The translations under genes were made by a program, and so were the position numbers. 11,701 bases of DNA, taken from assembly GCA_025464795.1 (NCBI GenBank), contig JAODNB010000224.1, positions 1-11,701 of the forward strand, read 5' to 3'. This document shows, in pieces, positions 1-6,650 of this stretch (positions are counted from its first letter, which is position 1; each line of letters starts with the position of its first letter). Under the pieces are notes generated by a model, which worked only from the letters and a program-made list of their open reading frames with translations, did not search any database and was not told where the DNA came from. The stretch is from Frankiales bacterium (GTDB lineage Bacteria > Actinomycetota > Actinomycetes > Mycobacteriales > SCTD01).

Positions 1-1182
1 GACGAGGTTCTGCGTGGTCATGCCGAGCCCGATGCCGACCAGGGCCATGTACACGGCGATCCGCGTGAAGCTCGTGCGGGCGTCGATGGTCCCGAGGCAG
101 AAGAACCCCACAGTCGCTGTGATGGAACCGGTGACGAGGTAGCGCTTCCAGTAGCCGGTGCGGCTGACGAGCCTGCCAGTGACCAGCGATGCCACGGCGA
201 GGCCGAGGATCATGGGCATGGTGCGGAGGCCGGAGGCCGTGGGGCTCTCGCCACGGGCGATCTGGAAGTACTGGGCGAGGAAGATCGTCGCCCCGAACAT
301 GGCCACCCCGAGGAACAGCCCGGCTGCGGTGGCCAGGCCGACGGTCCGGTGCCGGAAGAGCTCGAGAGGGATGATCGGCTCATCGACCCGCAGCTCGACC
401 CAGGCAGCGACGGCCAGCAGGAGGAGGCCGCCGGCGACCATGAGGGCAGTAGTGCCGGAGACCCAGTCGTACTTCTGTCCCGCGAGCGACACCCAGACGA
501 GCAGCAGGCTGACCCCGCCGGTGATCAGTGCGGCACCGAGGTAGTCGACCTTGAGCTCGCGCGTGACGACCGGCAGGTGCAGTGTGCGTTGAAGCACGAC
601 CAGCGCGGCCGCGGCGAAGGGGACACCCACGTAGAAGCACCAGCGCCACCCCAGCCACGAGGTGTCGACGATGACGCCTCCGATGAGAGGCCCGGCAATG
701 GTGGCGACGGCGAAGGTAGCGCCGAGGTAGCCGCTGTAACGGCCGCGCTCCCTGGGGGAGACCATTGCGGCCATGATCACCTGGGTCATCGCCAAGATGC
801 CCCCGGCGCCTACGCCCTGCACCACCCGGCAGGCGATCAGCATGCCGATGTTCTGGGACAGTCCGGCCACGACGGAACCGGTGATGAAGACGGCGATCGC
901 CAGCTGCATCAGCAGCTTCTTGCTGATGAGGTCGGACAGCTTGCCCCAGAGGGGAGTTGCTGTCGTGGTCGCCAGCAGGGTGGCGGTGACGACCCAGGTG
1001 TAGGCGGACTCACCGCCGTGCAGGTCGTGGAGGATCCTGGGAAGGGCGTTGCTCACCACGGTCGAGCTCAGCATCGCGACGAACATGCTCAGCATCAAGC
1101 CGGTCATCGACTCGAGGATCTGGCCGTGGCTCATTCCCGACGCAGCGACGGCAGCAGGCCTCTCGGCGGAGGTACGGGTCAT
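1..1182 (-). CDS. MFS drug-efflux transporter, DHA2 (EmrB/QacA-like) family, C-terminus cut by window edge
   Basis: An integral membrane antiporter that probably exports a toxic compound in exchange for protons. The visible 394 residues begin MTRTSAERP and read open to base 1. After a short cytoplasmic N-terminus the first membrane segment contains the family-typical SSTVVSNALPRI. The loop GKLSDLISKKLL is the MFS motif A position, GPLIGG is motif C, and GWRWCFYVGVPFA is the WRW-F-P signature typical of 14-segment DHA2 exporters. About 11-12 membrane segments are visible; members usually run to 450-550 residues, so the last part lies outside the window. The ATG at 1182 has AGGAG at 1189-1193, six bases upstream. 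The gene begins 14 bp after the stop of the TetR gene on the same strand, so the two are probably co-transcribed and the exporter is controlled by that regulator. The substrate cannot be predicted. Confidence 0.93.
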   Translation of the reverse strand, partial: MTRTSAERPAAVAASGMSHGQILESMTGLMLSMFVAMLSSTVVSNALPRILHDLHGGESAYTWVVTATLLATTTATPLWGKLSDLISKKLLMQLAIAVFITGSVVAGLSQNIGMLIACRVVQGVGAGGILAMTQVIMAAMVSPRERGRYSGYLGATFAVATIAGPLIGGVIVDTSWLGWRWCFYVGVPFAAAALVVLQRTLHLPVVTRELKVDYLGAALITGGVSLLLVWVSLAGQKYDWVSGTTALMVAGGLLLLAVAAWVELRVDEPIIPLELFRHRTVGLATAAGLFLGVAMFGATIFLAQYFQIARGESPTASGLRTMPMILGLAVASLVTGRLVSRTGYWKRYLVTGSITATVGFFCLGTIDARTSFTRIAVYMALVGIGLGMTTQNLV

Positions 1183-1196
1183 GGCAAGCTCCTGTA

Positions 1197-1769
1197 TCAG
1201 CTGGATCTGGGGGCCGCGACGCCTAGCGCGCCGCAGGCAGCGGCCACGGCGACGTGACGCAGGACCTCGGGGTCCTCGGTCGGTCCACCGCGCAGCAGCG
1301 CGGCGTGGATCGCTCCGGCCGCCGCGCGAGAGCGAGCGAGCGAAGCCGTATCGACATCAGCCGTTCCCGCGAACAAGCGGAACAAGCGTGCGTACAAGGG
1401 ACGAACCGCTGCGAGGGCTGGGTGGTTGCGGGCGGAGGGGTCGTCGTAGAGCACCCGCATGATGTCCGCGTGCCCCGTGACCACGTCGACGTAACGACGG
1501 ACGGCGGCTCGCCGCGCCGCCGAGCCGACTGCCGGCTCAGGGTCGGTCAGCGCGGTCAAGGCCTCCATGACCGGTGCGACCAAGGCGACGAGCAGCTCGT
1601 CCTTGGCCTTGAAGTGGTAGTAGAGGGCGGCCTTGGTGAAGCCCATCCGCTCGCAGACCTCGCGCGTCGAGGTGGCAGCGAAGCCGTTCTCAGCGATCAG
1701 CTCCAGTGCAACGCCCAACACCCTGCTGCGCGTGTCCTCAGGGAGAAGCGCCGTCGTCATGCCTGTCAT
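1197..1769 (-). CDS. TetR-family transcriptional regulator of the adjacent efflux gene
   Basis: A 190-residue one-component repressor, normal in length for the TetR family. The N-terminal DNA-binding domain is clear: a helix (SRVLGVALELIAENGF) followed by the helix-turn-helix GFAATSTREVCERMGFTKAALYYHFKAKDELL at about residues 29-60, with the family-diagnostic YYHFKAKDEL. The C-terminal ligand-binding half is Ala-rich and unconserved, so the inducer cannot be named. I chose ATG 1769 because GGAGAG (1774-1779) lies four bases upstream. A TTG at 1796 would lengthen the protein by nine residues, but it falls inside the probable operator. Another ATG at 1760 is possible. The gene sits directly upstream of the DHA2 exporter on the same strand and is divergent from a second MFS gene. 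This is the usual layout for a repressor that controls itself and an efflux pump, and perhaps the divergent transporter too. Confidence 0.93.
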   Translation of the reverse strand: MTGMTTALLPEDTRSRVLGVALELIAENGFAATSTREVCERMGFTKAALYYHFKAKDELLVALVAPVMEALTALTDPEPAVGSAARRAAVRRYVDVVTGHADIMRVLYDDPSARNHPALAAVRPLYARLFRLFAGTADVDTASLARSRAAAGAIHAALLRGGPTEDPEVLRHVAVAAACGALGVAAPRSS

Positions 1770-1781
1770 GCTACTCTCCAA

Positions 1782-1801
1782 CTTACCGTTCGACAAGTAA
1801 G
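1782..1801. promoter_or_regulatory. Candidate TetR operator in the divergent tetR / MFS gap
   Basis: A 20-bp imperfect dyad with arms CTTAC (1782-1786) and GTAAG (1797-1801) around a TC/GA centre; seven of the ten half-site positions match. It lies 12 bp upstream of the tetR start codon and 36 bp upstream of the divergent MFS start. It is AT-richer than its surroundings. Position and size fit an autoregulatory TetR-family operator. No convincing -35/-10 pair could be assigned for either direction. Binding is inferred. Confidence 0.5.
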
Positions 1802-1837
1802 CTGCTCGTCGCCGGCCCGGCCGCGATGGAGTCCCGG

Positions 1838-3208
1838 ATGACGGACAGGTCTCGGCGAAGCCGGCGGGATGTTGCGGCGATGAGAGGTGCAGAGAGGGCG
1901 TACCCGGTGTCTACCGGAGCGGGGGCACTCAAGCGAAGCGACTGGTCCGAGTCGGCCCGGTCGAGCACCCGGTCGCTGGTGTCGATCCTGACGGTCATCG
2001 TCGTCATCGACTATGCCGACCGGAACGCCCTCGGTGCCGTCGCGCCGGCTCTGAAAGCCGACCTCGGGATCAGCACCACGGAGCTCGGCTACCTCGGCGC
2101 GGCCTTCGGCATCGTCGGTGGCCTGAGCGCGCTGGTTGCTGGTGTGCTGGTCGACCACCTCCCGAGGCTGAAGCTGCTCGCCGTCACCGCCTTCGCCTGG
2201 TCTGCGGCGATGCTCTTCGTCGGCGCCGCTCAGGGTCTGCTGTGGCTGCTGATAGCCCGCTCGGCCCTGGCTGTCGTGCTTGCCTCCGTCGGGCCGGCAT
2301 ACCCGTCACTGGTGGGAGACGCCGTCGAGCCCCAGCAGCGCAGCCGGGCCCTCGGCATCGTTGACAGCGGGCAGCTGATCGGTGGTGCCCTCGGCGTCGG
2401 GGTTGGCGCGCTTGCCGTGGGGTTGCTGTCGTGGCGATGGGCGTTCTTCGCCCTGGCGCTTCCTGCACTGCTCGTCTCGGGCCGGTTGTGGCGCCACCCC
2501 GAGCCCCCGCGCCGTGGAAGCCGGGACCTGCAGCAGCTCACGATGCGCCAGGTCTGCCTGCAGCTGTGGCGCACTCCGACAGCCACCCGCGTCATGGCCG
2601 CGGCCGCCGTCGGAAGCTACTACCTGTCGGGGGCGGCCGCCTTTGCGACCGTCTTCGCGGTCGCCCACTACGACGTCACCACCGTCGTCTCTGACATGGC
2701 GCTCGTGGCCCTGGGGCTCGGCGCTGGGATCGGCATCGTGGCCGGGAGCCGGGACAGCGATCGACTGGTCGCCGCAGGGCGCGGTTCCTACCGACTGGTT
2801 CGCACCGCGCAGCTCTACGCCTTGACGGTCGTCGCCTGGATACCTGCGCTCTTCGTGGACTCGCTGCTCGTTGCGCTGCCCTTCCTCGCCCTCGGCTCAG
2901 CGGCGATCGCGGCAACGATCCCCATCTTGGACGCCGTCCGGATCGACGTCCTGGCGCCAGGCATCCGTGGGCGAAGCGAAGCCGTCCGGACCATGACGCG
3001 GGCCCTCGCGGAAGGAGGAGCTCCTTTCCTGTTCGGCCTCATCGTCGGCTGGGTGGGGGAGGACGACCGCGGTCTCCAGCTCGCTTTCCTCACTGCCATG
3101 CCGGGCCTGCTTGCAGCATCGGTTCTGCTCCTGCGTGCGCGCAGCAGCTTCGATGAGGATCGAGCGCGCGTGGCGGCGCTGGACCGCGCCGCGGGCGAGC
3201 CTCTCTGA
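1838..3208 (+). CDS. MFS transporter, 12-segment, spinster-like N-terminal motif
   Basis: A 456-residue inner-membrane permease of the major facilitator superfamily. After about 45 hydrophilic residues, the first membrane segment ends in DYADRNALGAVAPALKADLGIS (residues 58 on). This resembles the D-x-x-D-R motif and following helix of spinster-like and anion:cation-type MFS carriers. The loop GVLVDHLPRLKLL stands in the motif A position, and SVGPAYPSLVGDAVEPQQRSRALGIVDSGQLIGGALG matches the conserved P-x-x-x-D and R-x-x-A-x-x stretch of the N-terminal half. A hydrophilic central loop (HPEPPRRGSRD) separates two six-segment halves. ATG 1838 was chosen because GGAG (1828-1831) lies six bases upstream; ATG 1826 and ATG 1880 are alternatives. 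It is transcribed divergently from tetR across the shared operator region and stands alone. Substrate unknown; it could be an exporter or an organic-anion importer. Confidence 0.88.
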   Translation: MTDRSRRSRRDVAAMRGAERAYPVSTGAGALKRSDWSESARSSTRSLVSILTVIVVIDYADRNALGAVAPALKADLGISTTELGYLGAAFGIVGGLSALVAGVLVDHLPRLKLLAVTAFAWSAAMLFVGAAQGLLWLLIARSALAVVLASVGPAYPSLVGDAVEPQQRSRALGIVDSGQLIGGALGVGVGALAVGLLSWRWAFFALALPALLVSGRLWRHPEPPRRGSRDLQQLTMRQVCLQLWRTPTATRVMAAAAVGSYYLSGAAAFATVFAVAHYDVTTVVSDMALVALGLGAGIGIVAGSRDSDRLVAAGRGSYRLVRTAQLYALTVVAWIPALFVDSLLVALPFLALGSAAIAATIPILDAVRIDVLAPGIRGRSEAVRTMTRALAEGGAPFLFGLIVGWVGEDDRGLQLAFLTAMPGLLAASVLLLRARSSFDEDRARVAALDRAAGEPL

Positions 3209-3247
3209 CTGCACTCGGGCCAGGCCAAGGTGGACCCCTCACTGTGA

Positions 3248-3277
3248 GGCACGTGTAGCCCGCGATGAGCACGTGCC
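3248..3277 (+). terminator. Possible stem-loop terminator after the MFS gene
   Basis: GGCACGTG (3248-3255) and CACGTGCC (3270-3277) form a perfect 8-bp stem around a 14-base loop, about 40 bp after the MFS stop codon. There is no U-tract, which is common for stem-loops at actinobacterial gene ends. Each arm contains the palindrome CACGTG, so the pair could instead be two protein-binding sites spaced 20 bp apart. Confidence 0.35.
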
Positions 3278-3362
3278 CGTGTGAGCTGAGCGCCGCCTCC
3301 GGCCCGAGTCTCTGCCCACCAGAGGCCCGCTGCGAGACAGCCGCAGCTGTGCGCCTCTTAAA

Positions 3363-3372
3363 AGTCCTGACA
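3363..3372 (+). promoter_or_regulatory. Candidate IolR-type operator upstream of the lipoprotein gene (9/10 match)
   Basis: AGTCCTGACA matches nine of ten positions of KGWCHTRACA, the motif I recall for the GntR-type inositol repressor IolR of Corynebacterium glutamicum; only the first base departs. It shares GTCCTGACAT, ten identical bases, with the site in front of iolA (6668-6677). It lies about 90 bp ahead of the lipoprotein start. The match to the motif is from memory and binding is inferred. Confidence 0.42.
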
Positions 3373-3387
3373 TTCTTACCAAAACCC

Positions 3388-3416
3388 TTGCCGGCCCCAC
3401 CCGCGGGCCATACCGT
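3388..3416 (+). promoter_or_regulatory. Candidate promoter for the lipoprotein / acyl-CoA synthetase unit
   Basis: TTGCCG (3388-3393) and TACCGT (3411-3416) are separated by 17 bases. They keep the TTG of a -35 box and the TANNNT pattern of an actinobacterial -10 box. A start site near 3423 would give a leader of about 38 bases before the GTG start. The hexamers are weak, and other pairings in this AT-richer stretch are possible. Confidence 0.35.
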
Positions 3417-3439
3417 TGCAAAGCGCTTTCAGTGCAACG
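3414..3439. promoter_or_regulatory. Nested palindromes overlapping the predicted transcription start (possible LacI-type operator)
   Basis: The inner element AAAGCGCTTT (3420-3429) is a perfect 10-bp palindrome with the central CG and AAAG/CTTT half-sites usual for operators of LacI/GalR-family regulators. Its right half, CGCTTTCA, extends the resemblance. Around it lies a 7-bp inverted repeat, CGTTGCA (3414-3420) and TGCAACG (3433-3439), whose centre is offset by two bases. The element directly follows the candidate -10 box, where a bound repressor would block initiation. No regulator gene is adjacent. Confidence 0.42.
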
Positions 3440-3460
3440 TCCGTTTCACAGAGGAGAGTC

Positions 3461-5074
3461 GTGACTCGCTCCATCCGCACGAGAACCCGCGTCGGGGCTG
3501 TCGCCGGCTTGCTCTGCCTGGCGACCGCGTGCGGCTCCACCGTGCAGGTGAAGGGCACCGCTCTCCAGAGCGGGAGCAACGACGGCCTGCAGGGGAGCGG
3601 ATCGTCCGGGCAGGGCACCACGGGGGACGGGCAGCAGGGCAGCACCACGGGCGGGCTCGGGACACCTGGAGGCACCTCCGGCGGGTCCGGCGGTGCCGGG
3701 TCGACGGGGTCGGGCGGCGTCACGCCAGGTGGAGGGACGACTGGGGCAACGAGCGGCGGCTCCGGCACGTCGGCTGGCTCGACGTCGGGAGCCGTGTCAC
3801 AAGGCTCCCTACCCACCACGGGCCCGGGATGGGACGCGAAGAACGTCTACGTGGGGGTCCCTACGGCTGACGACTTCAACGCCGCGGTCAAGAACCTCGG
3901 TGCCAACTTCAGCAACGGTGACGTCCACGGCGATGTGGACGCCATCGTGGCCGACATCAACAAGACCGGCGGCCTGTTCGGCCGCAAGCTCGTGGTCGCC
4001 TACCACGACACGTCGACAGCGTCGCTCGTCAGCGACCCGGCCGGGGTGTCGCAGTCGATGTGCTCGTACTTCACCCAGGACCGGCCGGTGGTCGCGGTCA
4101 TCAACGGCGCACCGCAGCTCGACGCCCAGGAGGGGTTCCACACCTGCTTGGAGAAGAAGCAGACCACGCTGCTCAGCCTGTCCAACACCGAGTACAGCGA
4201 CAAGGACTACGCCAAGCTGGGTCCGCACCTGTTCACGGTCGCCTCCCTGAGCACGGACATCCTGGTGCCGACGTTCGTCGCTGCACTGAACCGGGAGAAG
4301 TACTTCACGGGTTGGGACACGACCGCTGGGGGTCCGGGGAAGGCGGCCGTCAGAGTGGGGTTGCTCCTCGAAGACTCACCGGCCGGTCGACACGTCGACG
4401 CTCTCTTCCGTGCGAGCCTTCAGAAGATCGGCGTGACGGTCGCTACCGACTTCTACTACGACCCGGCCGGTACGGGCCAGAAGAGCCAGTCGGAGGTGCT
4501 TCAGTTCTCGGCCGCGAAGGTGACCCACGTGCTGGACCTACCTCCCGTGGCGGCGGAGCTGTACTTGTTCCAGAACTCCGCAGAGCAGCAGCACTACCGG
4601 CCCCGGTATGGCTTCACGTCGTTCAACTTGCCGCTCGGGACGGAGGAGAACGCGGCGCAGGCTCCTCCAGTCCAGCAGGTGGGCAGCATCGGCATCGGGT
4701 GGCAGCCGTTCAACGACGCCAACGCCTCCCACGACCCAGGGGCGCTGCCGGGGACGAAGCGATGCTTCTCTGCACTGTCCAAGGGCGGACAGACGTTCAA
4801 CAGCAGCAGCCGGCGTGCGGCGTTGATAGCGACGCAGCTCTGCGACTCCTTGTACTTGCTGCGTGACGCCATCGTCGCCGGCCGCGGGTTCAGCGGGGCG
4901 GACCTCCTGCGAGCCATGCCCGTCGCAGGATCCAGGCTCGCCACCGCTGCGACGTTCAACAGCGGCCTCGTCAACGACAACCACGGGGTGCCGGGCTCCT
5001 ACCGCGGCCAGCAGTACCAGACCGCATGCTCCTGCTTCACCTACACGGGCGGCAACCACCCCTTCTCGCGCTGA
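3461..5074 (+). CDS. Substrate-binding lipoprotein, Leu/Ile/Val-type (type 1 periplasmic-binding fold), with long Gly-rich linker
   Basis: A 537-residue predicted surface lipoprotein that would capture a small ligand outside the membrane. The GTG start at 3461 has GAGGAG four bases upstream and gives a proper signal: an Arg-rich N-terminus, a hydrophobic core (VGAVAGLLCLATA) and a lipobox Cys at residue 24. Residues about 33-120 are a low-complexity Gly/Ser/Thr linker. The rest resembles branched-chain amino-acid ABC receptors: VYVGVPTADDFN, then GDVDAIVADINKTGGLFGRKLVVAYHDT, the usual first strand and helix of Peripla_BP_6 proteins, with later lobes such as VRVGLLLEDSPAGRHVDALFRASLQKIGVTV. 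Several cysteines, including TACSCF near the C-terminus, may form disulphides. No permease or ATPase follows; the next gene is an acyl-CoA synthetase 48 bp on, which suggests a hydrophobic or carboxylic-acid ligand. Ligand unknown; a sensory role is equally possible. Confidence 0.85.
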   Translation: MTRSIRTRTRVGAVAGLLCLATACGSTVQVKGTALQSGSNDGLQGSGSSGQGTTGDGQQGSTTGGLGTPGGTSGGSGGAGSTGSGGVTPGGGTTGATSGGSGTSAGSTSGAVSQGSLPTTGPGWDAKNVYVGVPTADDFNAAVKNLGANFSNGDVHGDVDAIVADINKTGGLFGRKLVVAYHDTSTASLVSDPAGVSQSMCSYFTQDRPVVAVINGAPQLDAQEGFHTCLEKKQTTLLSLSNTEYSDKDYAKLGPHLFTVASLSTDILVPTFVAALNREKYFTGWDTTAGGPGKAAVRVGLLLEDSPAGRHVDALFRASLQKIGVTVATDFYYDPAGTGQKSQSEVLQFSAAKVTHVLDLPPVAAELYLFQNSAEQQHYRPRYGFTSFNLPLGTEENAAQAPPVQQVGSIGIGWQPFNDANASHDPGALPGTKRCFSALSKGGQTFNSSSRRAALIATQLCDSLYLLRDAIVAGRGFSGADLLRAMPVAGSRLATAATFNSGLVNDNHGVPGSYRGQQYQTACSCFTYTGGNHPFSR

Positions 5075-5093
5075 CGCCCGAGCCGACGCGATG

Positions 5094-5109
5094 GCCGTCT
5101 CGAGACGGC
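5094..5109. repeat. Perfect 16-bp palindrome just ahead of the acyl-CoA synthetase ribosome-binding site
   Basis: GCCGTCTCGAGACGGC reads identically on both strands and ends one base before GGAGGAG, the Shine-Dalgarno sequence of the synthetase gene. In RNA it could fold into a six-pair GC-rich stem with a UCGA loop, next to but not covering the ribosome-binding site. In DNA it could be an operator. The palindrome is certain; its role is not. Confidence 0.6.
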
Positions 5110-5122
5110 TGGAGGAGCACGC

Positions 5123-6643
5123 ATGAGCACCAACCTGTGGCAGACGCTGCGCCGCGCAGAGTCCCTGTTCGGCGACCGTCCGGCGGTGGTCGACGGCGGC
5201 ACCCGGTACACGTACCGAGAGTTCGCCCACCGGTGCCGCAGCCTTTCCGGCGCGCTGCAGGCTGACGGGGTGCGGGCAGGGGACCGGGTCGCGGTGCTCA
5301 TGGCCAACGGTCACCGCTACCTCGAGTGCTACTTCGCGCTGCCCGGTATGGGAGCGGTCATGGTGCCCCTCAACAACCGGCTCGCGGCTCCCGAGCACCG
5401 GTACATCCTCGAGGACGCGGGGGTGCACACCCTCATCGTCGACGAGGCCAACGCCGACATGGGCGAGGCGCTCGCCGACTGCGTGCAGCGCGTGGTCCTC
5501 GGGTCGTCCGCCTACGACGACCTGGTCGCTTCCGCGGAGACCGCAGCCCTGCCGGTAGCCACTCAGGACGACGACCTTGCCGGGCTGTTCTACACCGGTG
5601 GCACGACGGGAGCGTCCAAGGGGGTGATGCTGACCCATCGCAACCTCGTGGCCAACGCCCTGCACATCGCCCTCGCCCTCGAGTACACGAGCGGCGACGT
5701 CTACCTCCATGCCGCGCCGATGTTCCACCTCGCCGACGGGGCATCGACCTACGCGGTCACCTGGGTCGGTGGTTGCCACACCTTCCTGCCGGCCTTCGAC
5801 CCCGCGACCGCGATCGACCTCCTCGCTCAGCACCGGGTCACCTCCCTGCTCCTGGTCCCGGCGATGATCTCGGCGGTCGTGAACCACCCCGCTGCCGCGA
5901 CCGCGGACTTCTCGTCGCTGCGCCTCGTCTTCCACGGTGCCGCACCGATCAACACGGCCCTGCTGCGTCAGGCGATCGACGTCATGGGGTGCTCGTTCGC
6001 GCAGGGCTACGGCATGACGGAGGCCTCGCCGCTCGTGACGGTCCTGGACCACGAGGAAGAGCTCGTGGACTCGCCGCGGCTGCGCTCGGCGGGTCGGGAG
6101 ATCGTCGGTGTCGAGGTGCAGGTGCGGAGCGAGGACGGCAGCCGCGTCGCCACGGGCGAAGTCGGGGAGGTGGTGCTGCGCGGGCCGAACGTCATGAAGG
6201 GCTACTGGAACAAGCCGGAGGCCACAGCCGAGGTCCTCATCGACGGCTGGTACTGGTCCCGTGACCTCGGCTACCTGGACGACGAGGGGTTCTTGTTCCT
6301 CGTCGATCGCGCGAAGGACATGATCATCTCGGGTGGAGAGAACGTCTACTCGATCGAGGTGGAGGACGCGGTGGCCAGGCACCCAGCCGTCGTCGACGTC
6401 GCGGTGCTCGGCGTACCGGACGATCGATGGGGTGAGCGGGTCCATGCCGTGGTCGTCCTTCGGGAAGGCACCGAGCTGAGCCTCGAGGAGCTGCGCACTC
6501 ACTGCAAGGCGCTGATCGCGGACTTCAAGTGCCCACACAGCCTCGACGTCCTCGCGGAGCTGCCCCGGTCGGGTGCTGGCAAGGTGCTCAAGCGCGACCT
6601 GCGGGAGCGGTACTGGGGTGACAGCGATCGCCGGATCAACTGA
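5123..6643 (+). CDS. Acyl-CoA synthetase (AMP-binding, FadD-like)
   Basis: A 506-residue ligase of the ANL superfamily. It activates a carboxylic acid with ATP to an acyl-adenylate and then transfers the acyl group to CoA. All core motifs are intact: the phosphate-binding loop YTGGTTGASKGVMLTHRN at residues 157-174, YGMTE at 296-300, the adenosine-ribose Asp in WSRDLGYLDDEGF (D381), the hinge stretch DRAKDMIISGGENVYSIEVE (395-414), and the C-terminal catalytic lysine in SGAGKVLKRDLR (K487). Length is normal for medium- or long-chain fatty-acid or aromatic-acid ligases; the substrate cannot be chosen from sequence alone. ATG 5123 has GGAGGAG (5111-5117) five bases upstream. It follows the binding lipoprotein by 48 bp and is probably co-transcribed. 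A separate promoter appears to start the inositol genes downstream, so its link to that pathway is through possible co-regulation only. Confidence 0.93.
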   Translation: MSTNLWQTLRRAESLFGDRPAVVDGGTRYTYREFAHRCRSLSGALQADGVRAGDRVAVLMANGHRYLECYFALPGMGAVMVPLNNRLAAPEHRYILEDAGVHTLIVDEANADMGEALADCVQRVVLGSSAYDDLVASAETAALPVATQDDDLAGLFYTGGTTGASKGVMLTHRNLVANALHIALALEYTSGDVYLHAAPMFHLADGASTYAVTWVGGCHTFLPAFDPATAIDLLAQHRVTSLLLVPAMISAVVNHPAAATADFSSLRLVFHGAAPINTALLRQAIDVMGCSFAQGYGMTEASPLVTVLDHEEELVDSPRLRSAGREIVGVEVQVRSEDGSRVATGEVGEVVLRGPNVMKGYWNKPEATAEVLIDGWYWSRDLGYLDDEGFLFLVDRAKDMIISGGENVYSIEVEDAVARHPAVVDVAVLGVPDDRWGERVHAVVVLREGTELSLEELRTHCKALIADFKCPHSLDVLAELPRSGAGKVLKRDLRERYWGDSDRRIN

Positions 6644-6650
6644 GCGTCCT

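Larger units (their letters stand above)
3209..3460. other. Non-coding regulatory gap upstream of the lipoprotein gene
   Basis: These 252 bases contain no convincing gene. The left part holds inverted repeats after the MFS stop: CCTCAC/GTGAGG at 3237-3249, the stem-loop at 3248-3277, and a 9-bp pair ACTCGGGCC (3213-3221) / GGCCCGAGT (3301-3309). From about 3356 onward the sequence becomes AT-richer and carries the promoter and operator candidates listed separately. The Shine-Dalgarno sequence GAGGAG (3451-3456) lies just ahead of the GTG start at 3461. Confidence 0.7.

Noticed and set aside
349..1257. 302-codon plus-strand frame opposite the DHA2 exporter
   Set aside because: Charged, Asp/Gly/His-rich translation with no homology I recognise. 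The minus strand shows clear MFS motifs throughout.
1770..1796. TTG start at 1796 that would extend TetR by nine residues
   Set aside because: It overlaps the likely operator, and a good ribosome-binding site precedes ATG 1769.
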